Of a stretch of 5,557 nucleotides of DNA, positions 1 to 5,557 are shown in pieces (the stretch's first letter is position 1; each line of letters begins with the position of its first letter). Where the stretch lies: NCBI GenBank assembly GCA_002342175.1, contig DDPL01000085.1, positions 1 through 5,557 of the forward strand. Reading direction: 5' to 3'. The position numbers and the translations under genes are program-made. This DNA is from Legionellales bacterium UBA2469. Lineage in GTDB: Bacteria > Pseudomonadota > Gammaproteobacteria > Legionellales > Legionellaceae. The notes beneath the pieces are model-generated. The model did not search any database, was not told the DNA's origin, and worked only from the letters and a program-made list of their open reading frames with translations.

Positions 1-7
1 ATATTTT

Positions 8-59
8 ACGACACTTCTATTGAGTTAAAACATACGACATTTCTAAAGAGTTTTAACAT
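8..59. repeat. Two tandem imperfect 26-bp direct repeats
   Basis: Copy 1 (8-33) and copy 2 (34-59) abut without a spacer, both begin ACGACA, and match at 21 of 26 positions by direct comparison. The differences are at repeat positions 7, 13, 14, 20 and 21. The change at positions 20-21 turns GTTAAAAC (24-31) into GTTTTAAC (50-57), so these two 8-mers are also inverted repeats of each other. The function is unknown. Tandem sites of this size are seen as transposase-binding repeats inside the ends of some insertion sequences (IS21 family, for example) and as tandem operators. No transposase is visible here; it would have to lie before position 1. Confidence 0.6.
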
Positions 60-133
60 TTGAGAAAATAGTGACTGATAATTAATGAGATGGGTATTTT
101 ATTTAGCCAATCGTGTTAAAAAAATCAAATAAA

Positions 134-172
134 TTGGAAAAATTTCATTAAACAGCTAAACTTTTTTATAGT
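134..172 (+). promoter_or_regulatory. Possible promoter of the bicupin gene
   Basis: The stretch is very AT-rich. The best -10 candidate is TATAGT at 167-172 (5 of 6 matches to TATAAT), with only a weak -35 (TTCATT, 144-149) 17 bases upstream. An alternative pair is TTGGAA (134-139) and TAAACT (157-162), also 17 bases apart. Either would give a short leader before the start codon at 202. AT-rich sequence produces such matches by chance, so this is tentative. Confidence 0.35.
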
Positions 173-188
173 ATTTTAAATGAATCAA

Positions 189-193
189 AAGGA
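189..193 (+). promoter_or_regulatory. Ribosome binding site of the bicupin gene
   Basis: AAGGA lies 8 bases before the ATG at 202. This is the expected spacing and supports that start over any later methionine (the next one in the frame is at residue 209). Confidence 0.7.
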
Positions 194-201
194 ATCTTGA
201 A

Positions 202-1128
202 ATGGCTAAGCCCCACTTGAATCAGGAAAAAATATTAAATCATGCGCAATATTTTGAGTACACAACTTCTGCTGATCCTTTAGGTTCCGGCTTTATTTCA
301 TCCGTCCCTTATCAGACATTTTTACATTCACTGCATGAAGAAGGTGCAACACGAATTATTCCACTTGATGTATCTAAAGCCCTCGGCGTATCATATCCAG
401 CAACATCGCCAGGATTATTAGCTAATTTTGTACGCATCCTGCATAACGAACATATTCGAACTTGTGCCAATGCAACTTCTCATCTTTTCTATGTTATTCG
501 TGGGAACGGTCATACAGAAGTCAATGATTTACTAATCCCATGGAACACTGGTGATTTTTTTACACTTCCAGCACATCAAAGCGCTATCCATTATGCAGAT
601 ACGGATAGCGCATTTTATTATATACATGACGAACCATTACTCAGTTATTTAGGGGCAAAAGCAGAGAAGCAATGTTTTGAACCTACACTGTATCTGGTTG
701 AAGAGTCGTATGCTAATTTACAAAAAGCGATTGATTCAGATAATAAAAATCGTAATCGTCTCAGTGTATTATTGGCTAATAAAGCATTGCCACAAACGCG
801 TACCATAACGCATGTTCTATGGGCTATGTTTGGTGTATTGCCAGTAGGAGCCGTACAACCACCCCATCGACATCAGTCCGTTGCCTTGGATTTTGCAGTC
901 GAGTGCCAACCAGGTTGCTATACATTGATAGGAAAATCATTAAATCCCGATGGCGGCATTAAAGACCCTATTCGAATTGATTGGGCTCCTCACTCGGCAT
1001 TTATTACCCCACCTGGATATTGGCATTCGCACCACAATGAATCGGGCGTACAAGCGCATGTGATTCCCATTCAAGATGCGGGCTTACACACGTATTTGCG
1101 AACTTTGGATATTCAATTTGGCACTTAA
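202..1128 (+). CDS. Bicupin protein, gentisate dioxygenase-like
   Basis: A 308-residue cytosolic protein (no signal peptide or membrane segment) with two cupin domains. The N-terminal cupin (about 72-150) has the G-x-G turn at 101-103, W114, the GD pair at 117-118 and a D-x-P element near 143-145, but no HxH metal motif. The C-terminal cupin (about 203-300) carries H222-R-H224 and a histidine cluster H275, H277, H278 in a PPGYWH context, so it probably binds the metal. Sequence style recalls gentisate/1-hydroxy-2-naphthoate dioxygenases, Fe(II) ring-cleaving enzymes of about 350-380 residues, but this protein is shorter. Its N-cupin resembles their C-terminal cupin and its C-cupin resembles their metal-binding N-terminal one. 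A dioxygenase role is therefore inference; a sugar-phosphate isomerase or a binding/regulatory cupin is also possible. No catabolic genes adjoin it. It appears monocistronic and converges on recG. Confidence 0.75.
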   Translation: MAKPHLNQEKILNHAQYFEYTTSADPLGSGFISSVPYQTFLHSLHEEGATRIIPLDVSKALGVSYPATSPGLLANFVRILHNEHIRTCANATSHLFYVIRGNGHTEVNDLLIPWNTGDFFTLPAHQSAIHYADTDSAFYYIHDEPLLSYLGAKAEKQCFEPTLYLVEESYANLQKAIDSDNKNRNRLSVLLANKALPQTRTITHVLWAMFGVLPVGAVQPPHRHQSVALDFAVECQPGCYTLIGKSLNPDGGIKDPIRIDWAPHSAFITPPGYWHSHHNESGVQAHVIPIQDAGLHTYLRTLDIQFGT

Positions 1129-1157
1129 ATTCTTATAAATGAGCGTGGAAAAACATT

Positions 1158-3236
1158 TCATGCTTGCAAAAACTTTTGACTTTCAGAATACCAACGCTCT
1201 AGGATTTTATTGGGGTGTGGATGTTGATTCGCTAGTTGATGAGCAAGATTTAAGAGGTCGACATGTGCTGGAATTTCCGCAATTTTAAAATCTTTAAATC
1301 CGGTTTGAGCCGTTCCAAAAACATCTCCTGCACCTCGAATAAGCAAATCTTGTTCAGCAAGCCAAAAGCCATCATTCGATTGCCGAATACTCTGTAATCG
1401 TTTTTGCCCATTTTCAGAAAGTGGGGCGTTGTACATTAAAATGCAATAAGCCTCTTCTTGTCCACGTCCAACGCGACCTCTTAACTGGTGCAATTGCGCC
1501 AATCCAAACATTTCAGCGTTTTCAATGATAATGATATTGGCATTCGGAACATCGACGCCAACTTCAATGACCGTGGTTGCAACTAAAATATCATATTCAT
1601 GCTGCTTAAATTGAGCCATCATTTGTTCTTTTTCATTGGCTTTTAATTTGCCATGTACCATCCCAATGCGTGCTTGTGGTAGAGATTCTTTCAGATAATT
1701 CTGAATATCTTCTACCGCTTGTTGTTCCATTTCTTCATCTTGTTCAATTCGAGTACATACCCAGTAAATTTGCCCATGATTTTTGAGAATGGTTTTAAGT
1801 CTTTCAATAATCAAATCTCTTTTGTCTTCGGGCATGACGGCTGTTTGAATGGGTTTTCTGCCTTCAGGACGTTGTTTTAAAATAGAAACATCAAAATGAG
1901 AATATTGTGTCATTGCCAACGTTCGAGGAATAGGCGTGGCTGTAACAAACAATTGATGGGGTTGAAAAGTAGGATGCGCTTTTTCTGTGAGTTTCATGCG
2001 CTGCATCACACCAAAACGATGTTGTTCATCGATGATGACCAATCCTAAAGTATGAAATGACACTTTGTCTTGAAATAGAGCATGGGTGCCTATGATAAAA
2101 TGACACGTCCCATTTTTAAGTTCTTCAAGCGTAAGTTTCTTTTCTTTGCTGGGGGTAGTGCGACTTAATCGTGCGACTTTAAAACCAAGTTGAGTTAACC
2201 ATGGTAAAATGGTTTGATAGTGTTGCTCGCTTAATAAATCTGTTGGTGCCATCATAGCAACCTGGTGCCCTTGGGCCAAAACATTTAAAGCGGACATCAC
2301 ACAAACAATGGTTTTTCCAGAGCCGACATCACCTTGAAGCAAGCGAAGCATGGGATGAGGTTGATGGATATCCTCCTCAATTTCAGCTAAGACTTCTTTT
2401 TGTCCATCGGTTAATTGAAAGGGAAGTTGTGCGATGAGTTGGGATTTAAGTTGTGGCTGGGCTTCATAACGAAAACCAATTTCTTTTTGATTGCTTTCTT
2501 TTAAACGTTTAGAACTTAAGGTATAAGCTACAAGTTCTTCGAGGGCCAATCGACGTCGCGCAGGATGTTCATTTTGAGTTAACTCATCACACCCATATTC
2601 CGGTGTTGGAAAATGTAAAATCTGAAAGGCTTTATCAATGGGCAGCAGACGATATTGTTCAAGAATATCTTGTGGCAGCCATTCCAACTGTGACAAGGGT
2701 TGTTGAAAGAGGTCAAATATCTGTTGAATCCATTTGCGCCAGTGGCTTTGATGTAATCCTTGGGTTGTTGGATACCAAGGCGTAAAAAACTCTTGTACAG
2801 GGCAGATATTCGGATCATGTAAAACCTCAATTTCCGGGTGAATCATTTCCAACCCATGCGCTTTGAGTTTAACCTCGCCAAAGGCTTTAATAAGTGAATT
2901 TTTTTGTAAACGTTTTTCTTGATAAGGTGGCATATGAAAAAAACGCAAGGCTAATTGACCTGTTTTATCGCGTAAAGTGCAGTGATAGACACGACGTTTG
3001 CCATGAAGCCAATGACTTTCTTCGATATGCCCCTGAACGACAGCGGGTTGGTTTAAATGCAAATCGCGCATCATCGTGATTCGGGTACGATCTTGGTAGC
3101 GATAGGGGAGATGAAGCATGAAGTCAAAAATGGAAAAAATATGGAGATGATTGATTTTTTGTTCAAATTGACTTCCGATACCGGTTAAAATATTGCAAGA
3201 TTGTATTAAGGGATCAACATTCATCATGGATTTCAC
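1158..3236 (-). CDS. recG: ATP-dependent DNA helicase RecG
   Basis: RecG is a superfamily 2 double-stranded DNA translocase that regresses stalled forks, remodels Holliday junctions and unwinds R- and D-loops. At 692 residues it matches the usual length (about 693 in E. coli). The N-terminal wedge/OB domain covers about 60-160. Helicase motifs are complete: Walker A GDVGSGKT (302-309), Ia around 329-339, DEQH box (403-406), TATP (432-435), motif V (552-566) and QLHQLRGRVGRG (581-592). The RecG-specific TRG motif follows at about 630-650, with R634 and Q644 ten residues apart as in E. coli; the usual Arg before that Gln is Ala here (A643). The start is GTG (3236-3234). A GAAGG site 5 bases upstream supports it, while ATG codons at residues 4 and 5 have poorer spacing to that site. 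It stands alone, head to head with the permease gene and converging on the bicupin gene. Confidence 0.97.
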   Translation of the reverse strand: MKSMMNVDPLIQSCNILTGIGSQFEQKINHLHIFSIFDFMLHLPYRYQDRTRITMMRDLHLNQPAVVQGHIEESHWLHGKRRVYHCTLRDKTGQLALRFFHMPPYQEKRLQKNSLIKAFGEVKLKAHGLEMIHPEIEVLHDPNICPVQEFFTPWYPTTQGLHQSHWRKWIQQIFDLFQQPLSQLEWLPQDILEQYRLLPIDKAFQILHFPTPEYGCDELTQNEHPARRRLALEELVAYTLSSKRLKESNQKEIGFRYEAQPQLKSQLIAQLPFQLTDGQKEVLAEIEEDIHQPHPMLRLLQGDVGSGKTIVCVMSALNVLAQGHQVAMMAPTDLLSEQHYQTILPWLTQLGFKVARLSRTTPSKEKKLTLEELKNGTCHFIIGTHALFQDKVSFHTLGLVIIDEQHRFGVMQRMKLTEKAHPTFQPHQLFVTATPIPRTLAMTQYSHFDVSILKQRPEGRKPIQTAVMPEDKRDLIIERLKTILKNHGQIYWVCTRIEQDEEMEQQAVEDIQNYLKESLPQARIGMVHGKLKANEKEQMMAQFKQHEYDILVATTVIEVGVDVPNANIIIIENAEMFGLAQLHQLRGRVGRGQEEAYCILMYNAPLSENGQKRLQSIRQSNDGFWLAEQDLLIRGAGDVFGTAQTGFKDFKIAEIPAHVDLLNLAHQLANQHPHPNKILERWYSESQKFLQA
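3168..3196 (+). promoter_or_regulatory. Possible promoter of the permease operon, inside recG
   Basis: TTGACT (3168-3173, 5 of 6 matches to the -35 consensus) is followed after 17 bases by TATTGC (3191-3196, a weak -10). Transcription would begin near 3203, about 35 bases before the permease ATG. The site lies within the first 25 codons of recG on the opposite strand. Because the two start codons are two bases apart, the promoter has to be in this area unless transcription enters from further upstream. Confidence 0.35.
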
Positions 3237-3238
3237 TT

Positions 3239-4291
3239 ATGCCTTCACGTTTGCTTATCATCGCTGCTGTGTTGTTAAGTCTTTTTATAACAGTTTTATT
3301 TTTTTGGTATAGCCAGTCTATCCTGATTCCATTTATTTTTGCAGTCCTGATTTGGAATTTATTGAGAACCATGGCTTTTTATATTCAAAAAATACCAAAA
3401 ATAGGAGCTTATATTCCGCGTGGGATTGCAGTACTGCTGGCCGTTTTTTTATCGTGTTTTGTATTCGCTTTATTGGGAAAGATTTTAACAGATAATGCGC
3501 AAGATATGATTACATCATCAGGGACTTTGCAAAAGAAATTTGCACAATTAATTGATAAAATCCCACCGATTGGTTTAGATAAGGCGAATATTTTAGAGTT
3601 TGGTCAATCGGTGTTAAAACAAATCAATTTCCAAGAGTTGTTCATTGGGTTTTATTCTTCTATATCCAATATCATGAGTTCTTTGTTTATGATCATAATA
3701 TTCGTGATATTCTTTTTTATGGAAGAAGTGCATTTTGACGATAAAATTCGGGCTTTATTCTCTCATAAAAAACAAAATCGAGACACTGTCGAGCATTTAT
3801 TGCAGGCAATTTCCCAAGCGATTCAACATTATTTGACGCTAAAATCTTTGTTTAATGCCTTGACGGGTTTTAGTGTTTATTTGGTCATGAAGGTGATGCA
3901 TTTAGAGTATGCTGAATTTTGGGGTGTTGCGGTGTTTATTTTTAATTTCATTCCCAATTTAGGTGCTTTGGTCATGACTGTCGTGATGACTTTATTTGCA
4001 TATTTTCAATGGATGGAGCCCAGCAAGACTTTCATATTCTTAGGACTTCAATTGGTGGTGCATGGAATAGTTGGTAATTATTTAGAACCACGTTACTTAG
4101 GCCAATCCATGCATTTAAGTCCTCTGTTTATTTTGTTGTCTTTGAGTTTTTGGGGTATTTTATGGGGTGGAACGGGATTGTTTTTAGCAGTACCGATGAC
4201 GGTGATGATGATGATAATCTTAAGCTATTTTAAAGTGACACGGCCTTGGGCGATTTTGATGTCTGAAAGAGGGGAATTGCCTGGTGGATGA
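3239..4291 (+). CDS. AI-2E family (PerM-like) inner-membrane transporter
   Basis: A 350-residue polytopic membrane protein of the AI-2E transporter/PerM family, a typical length for it. Hydrophobic segments are visible at about 5-24, 27-44, 62-82, 146-161, 205-220, 227-255, 264-280 and 294-330. Family hallmarks are clear in the C-terminal half: FNFIPNLGA (235-243), GNYLEPRYLG (279-288), and the SP...FWGILWGGTGLFLAVPM stretch (294-320). Family members have been linked to autoinducer-2 export (TqsA) and Na+(Li+)/H+ antiport, but most are uncharacterised, so the substrate is unknown. The ATG at 3239 has a weak upstream GGA (3228-3230). The N-terminus MPSRLLIIAAVLL fits the first membrane helix, and the next methionine (residue 45) would remove it. 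It is the first gene of a tightly packed unit: its last 8 bases overlap the next gene. Confidence 0.92.
   Translation: MPSRLLIIAAVLLSLFITVLFFWYSQSILIPFIFAVLIWNLLRTMAFYIQKIPKIGAYIPRGIAVLLAVFLSCFVFALLGKILTDNAQDMITSSGTLQKKFAQLIDKIPPIGLDKANILEFGQSVLKQINFQELFIGFYSSISNIMSSLFMIIIFVIFFFMEEVHFDDKIRALFSHKKQNRDTVEHLLQAISQAIQHYLTLKSLFNALTGFSVYLVMKVMHLEYAEFWGVAVFIFNFIPNLGALVMTVVMTLFAYFQWMEPSKTFIFLGLQLVVHGIVGNYLEPRYLGQSMHLSPLFILLSLSFWGILWGGTGLFLAVPMTVMMMIILSYFKVTRPWAILMSERGELPGG
3242..3246 (-). promoter_or_regulatory. Ribosome binding site that favours the recG GTG start
   Basis: On the minus strand GAAGG lies 5 bases before the GTG at 3236, but 14 and 17 bases before the alternative ATG codons (3227 and 3224). 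It lies within codons 2-3 of the oppositely oriented permease gene. Confidence 0.45.
3284..3292 (-). promoter_or_regulatory. Possible extended -10 promoter of recG, inside the permease gene
   Basis: The minus strand reads TGTTATAAA here, an extended -10 element (TGn plus TATAAA), without a good -35 upstream. It would start transcription near 3277, about 40 bases before the recG GTG. The position, within codons 16-18 of the divergent permease gene, fits the lack of any intergenic space. Confidence 0.3.
4269..4274 (+). promoter_or_regulatory. Ribosome binding site for the ArgS-like gene
   Basis: GAGGGG inside the end of the permease gene lies 9 bases before the GTG at 4284. It supports this GTG, since no ATG in the same frame is nearby, and together with the 8-bp overlap points to translational coupling. 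Confidence 0.6.
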
Positions 4292-5138
4292 TTGGCGTCA
4301 AATCTTTCAACAAAAAGCTTACCAGGCATTTGGACAAGATCCAGAGATTTATGTTTGTGATAATCAAGCCTTTGGAGATTATTATTCAAATATTGCTTTG
4401 CGTTTTAGGACCCATGCTGCAAAAAAGGATTTTAAGCAAGAATTAGCAAGTCTTCATGAGTGGGTTAATATCGACTGGTCAGCATCGGGATTGATTAATT
4501 TTAAATTAACGACGAAAGCCAAGTGGTTGTTATTGCAGCGTTGGCAAAAGCCGCATTTTCAACTATCACCCTTTGTGCCGCAAAAAACCACATGGCAAGA
4601 ATGGCGAGTATCTCTAACGCATAGCGCTTTAGCCAATTTTGGTGTTCCTTCAGGTTCCGTGTCATGTGGACAATGTCAGGTGTTTAATCATGATATGGAT
4701 GATGAAGCCTTATCTCATTTGTGGTTGTGGGTCTCGTCGTATAAAACTCGACAAGATGTTTGTATAGAATGGATTCATGCCAGGCATTCTGTTATTGTAA
4801 TTTATGAAAGGTTGAAAGCCTTGTTTCAACAATGGGATGTTAGTCCTGTTGCAATACAAGGAGATGAGATTTTGAATGGTTTGCAGGAACGAAAACTATT
4901 GTCATTGATAGGACAATTTGACGATATGAAAAAAATAACTGCAAAATATCAGGAATTGGGGCTCTGGAACAAATATTTAAAATCTATAGCTATAGAAATG
5001 CAGAGTTATTATAATGTAGTGGTTCTTAATGATGATAATTTGCGTGAGCGTTTTGCGCGTTTCTTGATGTTAAAAGCAGTGCACAATGTTTTGAATGATG
5101 GACTAGCATATTTGGGGTGGAGCCCCATAAGAGAATGA
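4284..5138 (+). CDS. ArgS-like protein lacking the catalytic core (Add1 + DALR domains)
   Basis: A 284-residue protein assembled from the two ends of class I arginyl-tRNA synthetase, normally about 560-590 residues. Residues 1-80 match the ArgS N-terminal Add1-type domain, which contacts the tRNA elbow: FGDYYSNIALRF (30-41) and SGLINFKL (68-75) correspond to the family's GDY-SNIA and GFIN blocks. Residues about 160-284 look like the DALR anticodon-binding domain: IEWIHAR (161-167) corresponds to the YVQYAHAR block, and the C-terminal helices end in VLNDGLAYLGWSP (269-281). The Rossmann core between them, with HIGH and KMSK motifs, is absent. About 80 residues (81-160) take its place, including a CxxC pair (C128, C131). 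Aminoacylation is therefore not expected, and binding of tRNA(Arg) is the simplest inferred role. The frame is intact and the ends well conserved, arguing against a recent pseudogene. It overlaps the permease gene by 8 bp and ends one base before the SPOR-type gene. Confidence 0.8.
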   Translation: MDDWRQIFQQKAYQAFGQDPEIYVCDNQAFGDYYSNIALRFRTHAAKKDFKQELASLHEWVNIDWSASGLINFKLTTKAKWLLLQRWQKPHFQLSPFVPQKTTWQEWRVSLTHSALANFGVPSGSVSCGQCQVFNHDMDDEALSHLWLWVSSYKTRQDVCIEWIHARHSVIVIYERLKALFQQWDVSPVAIQGDEILNGLQERKLLSLIGQFDDMKKITAKYQELGLWNKYLKSIAIEMQSYYNVVVLNDDNLRERFARFLMLKAVHNVLNDGLAYLGWSPIRE

Positions 5139-5139
5139 G

Positions 5140-5557
5140 ATGCCAAGACAACAGTATGTAAATTCAAATCGACGACAAAAACCACAAAATCGCGGACAAT
5201 TTATATTGGTCATGATTTCTTTTGTGACCGGTTATTTAAGCTCATCTATTATGAATATTAATCAACTGGGCAATTGGTTAAACGAAAATATAGCGGTTGG
5301 AGAATCAAAGCGTATGCCAACAGCTGGTTCTGCTGTGCCGACCAAGACGGTTTCAAAGACCAATAATTCTCCGAAGTTGGAGTTTTATACCATGTTGACC
5401 AAAGAACCTAAAGGTTCGGTGCCAGTAGGAACGGAACTGGCAAAAATGGTTAGACCGACTCAACGAGATGATGCGCCCGTCCCATCTTTGGATTTAACCG
5501 TCGCAAAACCACAAAAGTTAGCCGTAAAACCGATTGAAGTCGAGGCTGCAAAACCGA
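5140..5557 (+). CDS. FtsN-like SPOR-type membrane protein, 3' end outside window
   Basis: An open frame of 139 codons that runs off the window end. The layout is that of an FtsN/SPOR protein: a basic N-terminal tail (1-20, RRQKPQNR), one short membrane segment (about 21-38), then a periplasmic low-complexity linker rich in Pro, Lys, Val and Ala. The KLEFYTML motif at 79-86 resembles the FYTLL/FYKLL element common in gammaproteobacterial SPOR proteins encoded beside argS. Such proteins bind denuded peptidoglycan at the septum through a C-terminal SPOR domain, which would lie beyond this window and is not seen. The ATG follows the previous stop by one base; a weak AAGAG (5129-5133) stands 6 bases upstream, so translation is probably coupled. 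The assignment rests on layout, motif and context. Confidence 0.7.
   Translation, partial: MPRQQYVNSNRRQKPQNRGQFILVMISFVTGYLSSSIMNINQLGNWLNENIAVGESKRMPTAGSAVPTKTVSKTNNSPKLEFYTMLTKEPKGSVPVGTELAKMVRPTQRDDAPVPSLDLTVAKPQKLAVKPIEVEAAKP

Noticed and set aside
60..201. A small gene or RNA in the leader upstream of the bicupin gene
   Set aside because: The stretch is AT-rich with many stops in all frames, and has no hairpin, GC-rich core or ribosome-binding-site-supported start other than that of the bicupin gene.
1129..1200. A terminator between the converging bicupin gene and recG
   Set aside because: The 29-bp gap holds no stem followed by a T-run. GAGCGT (1141-1146) can pair with ACGCTC (1194-1199), but the loop is 47 bases and lies mostly inside recG, so it does not look like an intrinsic terminator.
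2579..3079. Short open frames on both strands inside recG (2579-2830 on -, 2603-2785 and 2894-3079 on +)
   Set aside because: They lie fully within recG in other frames, show no recognisable domain, and recG is complete and conserved across this stretch.
4204..4215. Run of GATGAT trinucleotides in the permease gene as a possible slippage or phase-variation tract
   Set aside because: It is only about four units, trinucleotide changes would keep the frame, and it encodes Met residues within a hydrophobic segment typical of the family.

Overview
The window looks like a chromosomal segment of an AT-rich gammaproteobacterium. The evidence is indirect: a full-length RecG of E. coli-like size, an AI-2E/PerM-family membrane protein, and a gene built from arginyl-tRNA synthetase (ArgS) parts placed directly before a SPOR/FtsN-like gene, which echoes the argS-SPOR gene pair of many gammaproteobacteria. 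By eye the GC content is about 40%. A Moraxellaceae (Acinetobacter-like) or Legionella-like host would fit, but the sequence alone does not settle this.

Layout. Positions 1-201 are a very AT-rich leader that opens with two abutting imperfect 26-bp direct repeats and ends in a good ribosome binding site. A bicupin protein gene follows on the + strand (202-1128). It converges on recG (- strand, 1158-3236) across a 29-bp gap with no visible terminator. recG and the next gene are head to head, with only two bases between their start codons, so each promoter must lie inside the other's coding region. The + strand then carries a compact three-gene unit: an AI-2E/PerM-family permease (3239-4291), an ArgS-like protein without a catalytic core (4284-5138, overlapping the permease by 8 bp), and an FtsN-like, probably SPOR-domain protein (from 5140, cut by the window end).

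How the genes relate. recG is a housekeeping gene for replication-fork rescue and recombination. The three downstream genes are probably co-transcribed and translationally coupled, but no shared pathway is evident. The most striking item is the 284-residue protein. It keeps the N-terminal tRNA-contacting (Add1-like) domain and the C-terminal DALR anticodon-binding domain of ArgS, while the roughly 370-residue aminoacylation core with HIGH and KMSK motifs is missing and replaced by a short linker. Its place next to a SPOR gene suggests it descends from the original argS at this locus, with the working synthetase encoded elsewhere. The bicupin is the other gene worth a look: its metal-type cupin is C-terminal, the reverse of gentisate dioxygenases.
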